Assembly: GCA_031288035.1 (NCBI GenBank)
Contig: JAITSG010000090.1
Location: forward strand, 1-9,454
Direction of reading: 5' to 3'
DNA length: 9,454 bases
DNA from: Rickettsiales bacterium
GTDB lineage: Bacteria > Pseudomonadota > Alphaproteobacteria > Rs-D84 > CACZYB01
The stretch's first letter is position 1. Every line of letters begins with the position of its first letter. Below, one piece after another: positions 1-6,293 of this stretch. A model generated the notes under the pieces. That model searched no databases. It was not told the origin of the DNA and saw nothing but the letters and a program-made list of their open reading frames with translations. The translations under genes were made by a program, and so were the position numbers.

Positions 1-3000
1 GGAATCGAGGGACAAGGGGCTTTCGAGCCTCGGATTGAAGCGGTAAAGCTCCCAATGCCCGGATTCTACCGCGGCTTTCGACTGCGCCGGGCCGTGGGCA
101 AGATCTATGCCGTGCGCTATGCAGGGGCTGTATGCGATTATTATGGACGGGCCGTCGAACGCCTCGGCCTCCCGCATGGCCTTTATGGCCTGGGCCTCGT
201 TCGCGCCCATGGCGATTTTCGCCACGTATGCGTTCATGGACATCATGGCGATAAGGCCGAGGTCTTTCTTGGCCATGCCCTTGCCGGCGCTTGCGAACTT
301 CGCGCTTGCGCCCCTGGGCGTGGATTTTGAGGCCTGGCCGCCGGTGTTGGAATACACCTCGGTGTCTAGCACGAGTACGTTCACGTTCTCGCCGCCGGCG
401 AGAACGTGGTCCAGCCCGCCGTAGCCTATGTCGTACGCCCATCCGTCGCCGCCTATTATCCATATGGACTTCTTGATGAGGAAGTCGGCGAGGAGTTTCA
501 GCTCCCTGTCCTTTGTCCAGGATTTGAGCTTTTCGATTCTCGCGCGCTGGGTTTCTATGTCCGCCTCTGTTGCCTGCGGCGCGCCGAGTATTTCGTCCGC
601 GCCCGGATAGCCGGATTTCGAAAGGAGCGCGCGCGCGCGTTCGGCCTGGCGCCTGGCGCTGACTGCCTGGCCGTATCCGTATTCCGCGTTGTCCTCGAAG
701 AGCGAGTTGCTCCACGCCGGCCCCATGCCGCGGGCGCTTTTAGCGTACGGCGTGGTGGGCAGGTTGCCGCCGTAGATGGAGCTGCACCCCGTCGCGTTGG
801 CTATCATCATGCGCTCTCCGAACAGCTGGGTCGCGAGGCGTATGTACCCGGCCTCGCCGCATCCGGCGCACGCGCCCGAGAATTCAAACAGCGGCTCCAT
901 CAGGGACACGTGCTTGACCGTGGAGGGGTTGAATGTTTCACGTGAAACATTTATGGAACATTCTAAGGCCCCGTGCTCGTCCGGGGCGTTTTGCTCCATT
1001 GAGAGGGCCTGCACGGGGCACGCGGTGGCGCAAAGCGTGCAGCCGGTGCAGTCCTTTGGGCTTACGGCCACTATATAGTTCAGGCCTTCGCCTAGCTCCT
1101 TGGTCTTCATAGGGACGCCTATTGCGTCCCTGGTGGCCTTGGTGCGTATGGCGGCGTGCGGGCATATGAACGCGCATTTTCCGCATTGTATGCATTTGGC
1201 CGGGTCCCATTTCGGGGCGAGATCGGATATGCCGCGCTTTTCATAGCGCGCGGTTCCGCTGGGGAAGGTTCCGTCGGCTACGCTGGCGAAGGCGGATACC
1301 GGAAGGTCGTTTCCGCGTCCGGCTATTATTTCGGCGGTAAGGTTCCGGACGAATTCCGTGGCGTCTGCCGCGACCGGCGAAGGCATGGGGCTTCCGCTCG
1401 CCTCGCCGGCCTTCAGCTCGTGTATGTTGGCTATCGCTGCGTCCACGGCCTTGAAGTTCATTTCGACCACTTCCGGCCCTTTTTTCGCGTACGTTTTTTC
1501 TATGGCCTTCTTGATTGCGGCGGCTGCCTTGTCCGGGGGTATTATGCCGGCCAGGTGGAAGAACGCGGTCTGCATTATCGTGTTTATGCGCCGGCCCATG
1601 CCGGAGGAGCGCGCGACCTGCCCTGCGTTTATGTAAAATACCCGGAGTTTTTTGGCGATTATCCTGTTTTGGGCCTCGCGGGGCAGGGCGCCCCACAGCT
1701 TGTCCTCCCTGAAGGGCGAGTTGATGAGCAGCGCGCCGCCGTCCTTCGCGTTTGCTAGCACGTCGAGGGTATAAAACAGCGGGAAGTGGTGCACGGCTAT
1801 GAAGTCCGCGCGGCTTACCAGGTATGGCGCGCGTATGGGCTTGTCCGAGAACCTAAGGTGCGATATGGTTGTGCCGCCGGACTTTTTGGAATCGTATTCG
1901 AAATACGCCTGGCCGTATTTTCCGGCTTCGCCCGTGATTATTTTTATCGAGTTTTTGTTGGCTCCCACCGTGCCGTCCGAGCCAAGTCCGTAGAACAGGG
2001 CCTCTGTTCCGTCGGACTTTATCGCAAATCCGTTGTCATAGTTAAGCGACAGGAGCGTTTCGTCGTCGTTTATGCCGACCGTGAATTCGCGCTTTGGCGA
2101 AGGCTTGGCGAGCTCGTCGTACACGGCCTTTGCCATGGCGGGCGTGAATTCCTTGCTGGAAAGGCCGTAGCGTCCTCCTATTATCTCCATGCCGCGGCCG
2201 CAAAGCGCGTTCACGGCGTCGAGGAACAGGGGCTCCCTCGCGCCGGCTTCCTTCGTGCGGTCCAGGACGGCGATTTTTTTCGCCGACGGGGGCATGGCTT
2301 TTGCGAGCGTTTCGGAGGGGAACGGGCGGTACAGGCGGATTTTTATAAGGCCGGCGCCGGGAATCTGGCGCAAGCTTTCCTCTATCGTTTCGCACGCGCT
2401 GCCCATCGCGATTATTATGCGCTCCGCGTCCCTCGGGCCCACGTATTCGACCGGCGCGTATTTGCGGCCGGTGAACGAGCCGAGCTTGTCCATCTGCTCG
2501 CGCGCTATGCGCTCGACCTTCGCGTAATAGGGGTTGGCCGCCTCCGCCGCTTGGAAATACACGTCCGGGTTCTGGGCCGTGCCGCGGATGCTCGGCCGTT
2601 CTGGCACAAGGGCGCGCCCGCGAAATTCCGCGATTCGTTCGTCGCTTATCATCTTGCGCATTGTTTCGTCGTCTATGCGCGAGAGCATGTTTATCTCGTG
2701 GCTGGTCCTGAATCCGTCGAAGAAGTGCAGGAACGGCACGCGGGATTCGAGGGCCGCGGCGTGGGCGACGAGCGCGAGGTCGTGCGCCTCCTGCGCCGAG
2801 TTGGAGGCGAGCATTGCGAACCCGGTCTGGCGGCATCCCATGACGTCGCTGTGGTCGCCGAATATGGACAGCGCGTGCCTGGCGACCGTGCGGGCCGACA
2901 CGTGCATGGCCAGGGGCAGGAGCTCGCCCGCTATCTTGTACATGTTGGGGATCATGAGGAGCAGTCCCTGCGAGGCCGTGAACGTGGTGGCGAGCGTTCC

Positions 3001-3231
3001 GGCGTTGAGTGCGCCGTGCACCGCGGCGATTGCGCCGCCTTCGGACTGCATTTCGGTCACCTGCGGTATTTCGCCCCATATGTTGGGCTTCCCGGCCGCG
3101 CTCCACGCCTCGTAGCTTTCGGCCATGGGCGACGAAGGGGTTATGGGGTATATGATGGCCTGCGTGGTGGCGCGGTAAGCTATGTCGGCGGCGGCCTCGT
3201 TCGCGTCCATTATCCTAAGGTTGTCTGCCAT
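1..3231 (-). CDS. nifJ: Pyruvate:ferredoxin (flavodoxin) oxidoreductase, 3' end outside window
   Basis: Cytoplasmic enzyme that oxidatively decarboxylates pyruvate to acetyl-CoA and CO2 and passes electrons to ferredoxin or flavodoxin. The frame is open for 1077 codons from ATG 3231 to the window edge; I checked most of it triplet by triplet and met no stop. The family is usually near 1170-1200 residues, so roughly 100 are missing. The N-terminus carries YPITPSSPMAE (about 28-38). Two ferredoxin-type CxxCxxCxxxCP motifs sit at C680-C690 and C728-C738. The catalytic-domain cluster ligands appear as CAGC (C788, C791), ATGCSS (C816) and SPCIAHG (C1037). A thiamine diphosphate motif GDGWAYDIGYGG begins near 928, followed by DTEVYSNTGGQ. 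The start has AAAGG six bases upstream and its own promoter in the 59 bp gap after the DUF218 gene. Residues 761-767 (NVSRETF) are encoded by a parS palindrome. The symbol nifJ is used in the general PFOR sense; no nitrogen-fixation genes are present. Confidence 0.97.
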   Translation of the reverse strand, partial: MADNLRIMDANEAAADIAYRATTQAIIYPITPSSPMAESYEAWSAAGKPNIWGEIPQVTEMQSEGGAIAAVHGALNAGTLATTFTASQGLLLMIPNMYKIAGELLPLAMHVSARTVARHALSIFGDHSDVMGCRQTGFAMLASNSAQEAHDLALVAHAAALESRVPFLHFFDGFRTSHEINMLSRIDDETMRKMISDERIAEFRGRALVPERPSIRGTAQNPDVYFQAAEAANPYYAKVERIAREQMDKLGSFTGRKYAPVEYVGPRDAERIIIAMGSACETIEESLRQIPGAGLIKIRLYRPFPSETLAKAMPPSAKKIAVLDRTKEAGAREPLFLDAVNALCGRGMEIIGGRYGLSSKEFTPAMAKAVYDELAKPSPKREFTVGINDDETLLSLNYDNGFAIKSDGTEALFYGLGSDGTVGANKNSIKIITGEAGKYGQAYFEYDSKKSGGTTISHLRFSDKPIRAPYLVSRADFIAVHHFPLFYTLDVLANAKDGGALLINSPFREDKLWGALPREAQNRIIAKKLRVFYINAGQVARSSGMGRRINTIMQTAFFHLAGIIPPDKAAAAIKKAIEKTYAKKGPEVVEMNFKAVDAAIANIHELKAGEASGSPMPSPVAADATEFVRNLTAEIIAGRGNDLPVSAFASVADGTFPSGTARYEKRGISDLAPKWDPAKCIQCGKCAFICPHAAIRTKATRDAIGVPMKTKELGEGLNYIVAVSPKDCTGCTLCATACPVQALSMEQNAPDEHGALECSINVSRETFNPSTVKHVSLMEPLFEFSGACAGCGEAGYIRLATQLFGERMMIANATGCSSIYGGNLPTTPYAKSARGMGPAWSNSLFEDNAEYGYGQAVSARRQAERARALLSKSGYPGADEILGAPQATEADIETQRARIEKLKSWTKDRELKLLADFLIKKSIWIIGGDGWAYDIGYGGLDHVLAGGENVNVLVLDTEVYSNTGGQASKSTPRGASAKFASAGKGMAKKDLGLIAMMSMNAYVAKIAMGANEAQAIKAMREAEAFDGPSIIIAYSPCIAHGIDLAHGPAQSKAAVESGHWELYRFNPRLESPLSLDS
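933..950. other. parS: parS centromere-like site (ParB-binding palindrome) inside the PFOR gene
   Basis: Positions 934-949 read TGTTTCACGTGAAACA, which is the bacterial chromosomal parS consensus with no mismatch. The symmetry extends to 18 bp (A at 933, T at 950). ParB is known to load at such sites, spread along DNA and recruit SMC, and ParA then moves the origin region. The site lies wholly within PFOR codons 761-767, in the linker between the ferredoxin domain and the CAGC motif. I infer that the protein tolerates the sequence there. Chromosomal parS sites in other bacteria are often intragenic and cluster near the origin, which fits the nearby dnaN. I saw no second copy in the window. 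Confidence 0.9.
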
Positions 3232-3245
3232 TGTATGCCTTTCGT

Positions 3246-3270
3246 TTCTGGTCGGGGGATAATACCAGAA
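3246..3270. repeat. Inverted repeat over the PFOR promoter, possible operator
   Basis: A perfect 7 bp inverted repeat, TTCTGGT (3246-3252) and ACCAGAA (3264-3270), is separated by 11 bp. It brackets the -10 element (3259-3264) and reaches the expected transcription start near 3252 of the leftward PFOR promoter. A repressor bound here would block polymerase, so it is a candidate operator. The repeat does not match the FNR half-site that I know. A 7 bp repeat with an 11 bp spacer could also be chance. Because the right arm lies upstream of the transcription start, it is not an mRNA hairpin. Confidence 0.4.
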
Positions 3271-3287
3271 GGCGAAGGATAAGTCAA
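3259..3287 (-). promoter_or_regulatory. Sigma70-like promoter of the PFOR gene
   Basis: On the minus strand TTGACT (3287-3282) and TATTAT (3264-3259) are separated by exactly 17 bp. The expected start near 3252 gives a leader of about 20 nt containing AAAGG six bases before ATG 3231. The promoter lies between the end of the DUF218 gene (3291) and PFOR, so PFOR can be transcribed on its own. Confidence 0.75.
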
Positions 3288-3290
3288 GGG

Positions 3291-4037
3291 CTAGCGGGTC
3301 TTGAGGCTTTGCGTTATCTGGTCCAGAAGCGCGGCCTTGTCCTTGGACAGGGCTATGCCGCCCCTGCGGCTGTACTCGTAGCATTCGGCTATTTCCGACA
3401 GGATTAGGCCGCGGGAAAGCGGGTGATCCATCCAACGTTCTCTGTCCGCGAAGGCTTCTAAGGGCGGGATGCTGGCGACATACGGCGCGGCCTCCGCCTT
3501 GGTGCAAGAGGGCAGGACCGCCCGGGCCGAGCCCAGGGCGCGCAGCGCGTTCTCCGCGGTAGTCACTATGACCAGGCTCAAGACGTCCTTGTAGTGCCCC
3601 AAGTCGTATGAAAGGCTGAAATTCTCGTAGGTGTTGGTCGACTCGGCTTCCAGCCTTGCGGGAATCCTATCGAACCTCGGAATCGCATGCGTCAGCGCGG
3701 CCTTTATAAGATAGGCCTCGGGGAGCTTGAACATCTCGCCCTTTTTGGCGTACGGCCAGCCTCCCATATACAGGTTTTCGACCAGCATGGCCTCATGTTT
3801 GTTTTCCGGCTGGGAGTATCTCGGGTTGATTCCGCCGCTGATTATATATGCCCGCGCCTTGCCCATGCCGCATATCTTCTCGGCGAGCGCCGGGATGAAC
3901 GCCAGGTTGCCCAGTATCTGCACGTCCCGGCCCTCGGCGCTCTCGGCCTTCGGTATCTCATAGTCGTATATGAATTCCGTTATGTCGCGTATCTGCCTTT
4001 CCGAAAGGTCTAGGTCGTATGCGGTCTTGTCTGTCAT
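3291..4037 (-). CDS. DUF218 / YdcF-like family protein
   Basis: A 248-residue protein with no signal peptide or membrane segment visible, so probably cytoplasmic. The DUF218 pattern is recognisable: a strand-like stretch ending in ISGG (66-69), a following HEA (81-83) with the conserved Glu, and the signature ESTNTYEN (132-139). A later segment, VIVTTAENALRAL (156-168), corresponds to the family's second strand and helix. E. coli YdcF, a soluble member, has been reported to bind S-adenosylmethionine; other members are membrane-anchored and linked to the cell envelope. The substrate here is unknown. ATG 4037 is preceded by AGGA (4048-4045) with seven bases of spacing and by a good promoter. 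It is codirectional with PFOR but no functional link is evident. The C-terminal 60 residues match nothing I recognise. Confidence 0.75.
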   Translation of the reverse strand: MTDKTAYDLDLSERQIRDITEFIYDYEIPKAESAEGRDVQILGNLAFIPALAEKICGMGKARAYIISGGINPRYSQPENKHEAMLVENLYMGGWPYAKKGEMFKLPEAYLIKAALTHAIPRFDRIPARLEAESTNTYENFSLSYDLGHYKDVLSLVIVTTAENALRALGSARAVLPSCTKAEAAPYVASIPPLEAFADRERWMDHPLSRGLILSEIAECYEYSRRGGIALSKDKAALLDQITQSLKTR

Positions 4038-4069
4038 GGCGTGATCCTGGGTTGGATTATGTTTGACAA

Positions 4070-4098
4070 AATATATATTATGACAATTTGAAGGTCAA
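4070..4098 (-). promoter_or_regulatory. Sigma70-like promoter of the DUF218 gene
   Basis: On the minus strand TTGACC (4098-4093) and TATATT (4075-4070) are separated by 17 bp, within the AT-rich part of the divergent intergenic region. Transcription would start about 25 bases before ATG 4037. Confidence 0.65.
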
Positions 4099-4123
4099 GG
4101 ATTATTCCGCGTTCCGTCGCTCC

Positions 4124-4152
4124 TTGCGCGGCCGGTCGTTTTTTGGTATAAT
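4124..4152 (+). promoter_or_regulatory. Sigma70-like promoter of the SH3 gene
   Basis: TTGCGC (4124-4129) and a perfect TATAAT (4147-4152) are separated by 17 bp. The usual start distance of seven bases after the -10 falls on the A of the ATG at 4159, which predicts a leaderless or almost leaderless transcript. Confidence 0.7.
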
Positions 4153-4158
4153 CGCGAT

Positions 4159-4641
4159 ATGAGGAAGCTTCTTTGCATGATGTTCGCCCTGCCTGCAGCC
4201 GCGTTTGCCGCCGAGGGGCGGTACTCGGGCGAGCCCCTGCCGCGCTTCGCGTCGATTCGCCATGTTCCGGCGGCGGTGAGGGTCGGGCCGGACTTGAAGT
4301 ATCCGGTGAAGTATTCTTATTCAAACTCCGCGCGCGGGGCGCCGGTGAAGGTCGACAACGAATATTACGGCTGGTGCCGGATAGTCGACATGGACGGCGA
4401 CAAGGGCTGGGTCTTGCGCGCGTCGCTGGGCCCGCATTCGAGCGTGGTTACGATCGGCGCTTCCGTGATGCTTGCCGGGCCGGGCGGGGGCGCGGCCGTG
4501 GTGGCCAGGCTCGCTCCCGGCGTGATCATGGCGCTCGAGGGATGCTCCGGCGGCTTTTGCCGGGTGAAGGCCGCCTTCGGGGGAAGCGTTTATTCCGGAT
4601 ACGTGAAGGCCGCGGATCTTTTCGGATCGTCGGAAAAATAA
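4159..4641 (+). CDS. Secreted bacterial SH3-domain protein (SH3_4 / DUF1058-like)
   Basis: A 160-residue protein with a short signal peptide: Arg-Lys at 2-3, a hydrophobic stretch to about 16, and an AxA-type site AFA (15-17). The mature part is therefore probably periplasmic. It carries two SH3-like units. The first has the opening RVGP (41-44), a WCRI strand (72-75) and GWV (83-85). The second runs from about 98 to 155 and includes EGCSGGFCRV with C129 and C134. This arrangement resembles an alphaproteobacterial family of small SH3 proteins with unknown partners; cell-wall binding is a family-level guess. ATG 4159 is chosen because it gives a positively charged signal peptide. Met7 has a better-placed GAGGAAG before it but would lose the charged N-region. 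The gene ends just before the dnaN promoter. Confidence 0.8.
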   Translation: MRKLLCMMFALPAAAFAAEGRYSGEPLPRFASIRHVPAAVRVGPDLKYPVKYSYSNSARGAPVKVDNEYYGWCRIVDMDGDKGWVLRASLGPHSSVVTIGASVMLAGPGGGAAVVARLAPGVIMALEGCSGGFCRVKAAFGGSVYSGYVKAADLFGSSEK

Positions 4642-4647
4642 ATCCCC

Positions 4648-4677
4648 TTGATTTTTGCGTTTGCCGGGCAATATAAT
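4648..4677 (+). promoter_or_regulatory. Sigma70-like promoter of dnaN
   Basis: TTGATT (4648-4653) and TATAAT (4672-4677) are separated by 18 bp, starting seven bases after the SH3 gene stop. The predicted leader is about 20 nt and holds the Shine-Dalgarno sequence AAGGAG (4692-4697), six bases before ATG 4704. No dnaA lies upstream, so dnaN has its own promoter here rather than being read from dnaA. Confidence 0.75.
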
Positions 4678-4703
4678 AGTCGCGAATAACTAAGGAGATG
4701 TAA

Positions 4704-5816
4704 ATGCAGCTGACCATGTCTAAGGCCAACCTTGCGAAGACCTTGTCCCACCTGTACAGGATAGTCGAGAAGAAGTCCACGATACCCGTGCTTTCTAACG
4801 TGAAGGTGGAGGCGGACAAGTCCGTGCGCTTCACGGCGACCAACACGGACTTGGAGATAGTCGATCTGGCCGAGGCGGATGTTTCCGCGCCCGGCGCCAT
4901 CACGCTTCCCGTGCACGTCATGTACGACATAGTGAGAAAGCTGCCTGAGGGCGGCATCGACGTGAAGACTTCGGCCGACGGCTCCCAGATCACGATAAGG
5001 GCGGGCTCGGCCGAGTTCAAGCTTCCGACCCTACCTGCCGAGGATTTTCCCGTGATGGTGAGCGGGTCCATGCCGTTCAAGTTTTCTATGGAGCACGACT
5101 CGCTCGTCCGCCTGATCGACCGCACGAAGTTCGCCGTTTCGACCGAGGAGACGCGCTTTTTCCTCAACGGCATATTCCTGCACACCGTCGACGTCAAGGG
5201 TTCCGAGATACTGCGCGCGGTGGCGACCGACGGGCACCGCCTGGCGCGGCTCGACACTCCCGCGCCGGCCGACGCCAAGGGCATGCCGGGCATAATAATA
5301 CCCAGGAAGGTCGTGGTAGAGCTCCGCTCGCTCCTGGACGACACGTCCGAGGACATAGGGATAGAGGTGTCGGAGACCAAGGCGAGGTTCAGCTTCGGCT
5401 CCACCACGCTTACCAGCAAGCTTATCGACGGCAAGTTTCCGGATTACGAAAAGGTTATCCCGACCGCGAACGACAAGTCGCTCGAGGTGGACTGCAAGCT
5501 GTTCGCCGAGGCCGTGGACCGCGTGTCGTCCGTATCCTACGAGAAGTCGCGCGCGATAAAGCTCGCGCTCTCTAAGAACAAGCTCACGCTCCTGGCCTCC
5601 ACTCCGGATTCCGGAAGCGCGATGGAGGAGCTAGAGGCGTCCTACGGGAGCGAGAGCATGGAGATAGGCTTCAACTCCCGCTATCTTCTGGACATAGCGG
5701 GCCAGATAGAGGGCAAGTTCATGAAGTTCATGATTTCGGATTCGTCCAGCCCCGCGATAATAACCGAGCTCGCCGATTCCCAGGCCGTCTACGTCCTCAT
5801 GCCCATGAGGATCTGA
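4704..5816 (+). CDS. dnaN: DNA polymerase III beta subunit (sliding clamp)
   Basis: Ring-shaped dimer that encircles DNA and tethers the replicative polymerase; it also binds other replication and repair proteins through a pocket on each monomer. The product is 370 residues, the usual length, with the three clamp domains at about 1-120, 128-247 and 248-370. Recognisable features are the N-terminal MQLTMSKANLAKTLSHL, the TATNTDLEI strand near 44-52, ATDGHRLAR near 173-181, DGKFPDYEKVIP in the third domain, and the canonical C-terminus YVLMPMRI that forms part of the partner-binding pocket. The start is supported by AAGGAG and a promoter. The stop TGA shares its last base with the ATG of the Smr gene (TGATG), so the two are likely translationally coupled. 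By my hand count 18 of 26 isoleucines use ATA. Confidence 0.98.
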   Translation: MQLTMSKANLAKTLSHLYRIVEKKSTIPVLSNVKVEADKSVRFTATNTDLEIVDLAEADVSAPGAITLPVHVMYDIVRKLPEGGIDVKTSADGSQITIRAGSAEFKLPTLPAEDFPVMVSGSMPFKFSMEHDSLVRLIDRTKFAVSTEETRFFLNGIFLHTVDVKGSEILRAVATDGHRLARLDTPAPADAKGMPGIIIPRKVVVELRSLLDDTSEDIGIEVSETKARFSFGSTTLTSKLIDGKFPDYEKVIPTANDKSLEVDCKLFAEAVDRVSSVSYEKSRAIKLALSKNKLTLLASTPDSGSAMEELEASYGSESMEIGFNSRYLLDIAGQIEGKFMKFMISDSSSPAIITELADSQAVYVLMPMRI

Positions 5817-6172
5817 TGCCGTCGTGGGGCGACGAGGTCCAAGGCGTTAAAAGGGCGAGGCCGCGCCCCGACGTTCGCCGCATCCGTCCTTTGTCCGGCG
5901 TGTCCGCTTCCGCGAAAACGGCGGGGACCCGGCTGGATTTGCATGGTTTGACCTTGGACGAGGCCTATTCGGCCTTTGTTTCGTTCGTCCGCGAGAACGC
6001 CGGCGCGGGCCGCCGCGCGCTGGCTGTCGTAACCGGCCGCGGCGACCCTGCGAAGGGCACCGGAGCCATAAGGCGCGAGTTTCCCGCGTGGTGCGGGCGG
6101 CTGGGCGGCATGATATCGTCGTATTCTCCGGCCGGCGCCGGCGCGTTCGAGATCCGGCTTAGGAAACCATGA
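5816..6172 (+). CDS. Smr-domain protein
   Basis: A 118-residue protein with a basic, probably flexible N-terminus (about 1-37) and a C-terminal Smr domain. The domain shows the LDLHG motif (40-44), a following helix, the VVTGRG motif (71-76) that corresponds to the TGKG turn, an RREFPAW segment (86-92) and a final FEIRLRK strand. Smr domains occur at the end of MutS2 and as stand-alone proteins, where nuclease or nucleic-acid-binding activity has been reported. Its target is unknown here. It is shorter than many stand-alone members, and the HGG found near the end of related proteins is not evident; SPAGAGAF stands there instead. It starts on the dnaN stop (TGATG), with GAGGA four bases upstream inside dnaN, and so occupies the place where recF often follows dnaN. 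Confidence 0.85.
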   Translation: MPSWGDEVQGVKRARPRPDVRRIRPLSGVSASAKTAGTRLDLHGLTLDEAYSAFVSFVRENAGAGRRALAVVTGRGDPAKGTGAIRREFPAWCGRLGGMISSYSPAGAGAFEIRLRKP

Positions 6173-6252
6173 TCGCCGTTGCCGAAGCGAGATTGCGCCG
6201 ATAAGCCGCGCTGTCCATTGCCGCGCAAAAATACCGGCGCGTTCGTTTCGGG

Positions 6253-6281
6253 TTGCAAAAGCCGGGCGCTTCCTGTATCAT
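6253..6281 (+). promoter_or_regulatory. Sigma70-like promoter of parE
   Basis: TTGCAA (6253-6258) and TATCAT (6276-6281) are separated by 17 bp in the 121 bp gap between the Smr gene and parE. The predicted start at 6286-6288 leaves only 6-8 bases before ATG 6294. The rest of the gap shows no other clear signal. Confidence 0.6.
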
Positions 6282-6293
6282 CCTTGAGCGGAA

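Noticed and set aside
466..480. TTATCCATA resembling a DnaA box
   Set aside because: It has one mismatch to TTATCCACA, stands alone, and lies in conserved PFOR codons; no cluster is present.
628..642. Alternating GC run that might form Z-DNA
   Set aside because: Short and explained by Arg and Ala codons of PFOR in a GC-rich genome.
906..912. Second CACGTG core near the parS site
   Set aside because: The flanks do not follow the parS consensus, so it is not a second site.
2042..3106. A 354-codon minus-strand frame within the PFOR region
   Set aside because: It is out of frame with PFOR and has arginine-rich, low-information composition typical of shadow frames in GC-rich DNA.
1786..3282. 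A 498-codon open frame on the plus strand
   Set aside because: It lies antisense and in codon register with the PFOR gene, is rich in Arg, Gly and Val, and resembles no protein family. The opposite strand is unmistakable PFOR.
4064..4086. Direct repeat TGACAA (4064-4069 and 4081-4086)
   Set aside because: Only 6 bp, in AT-rich sequence already explained by the DUF218 promoter, so chance is likely.
4698..4703. ATG-TAA start-stop pair directly before the dnaN ATG
   Set aside because: It abuts the Shine-Dalgarno sequence with no spacing, so it would not be initiated; probably chance.
4526..5434. A 302-codon minus-strand frame opposite dnaN
   Set aside because: It crosses the SH3 gene end, the dnaN promoter and dnaN itself, is serine-rich and matches no family.
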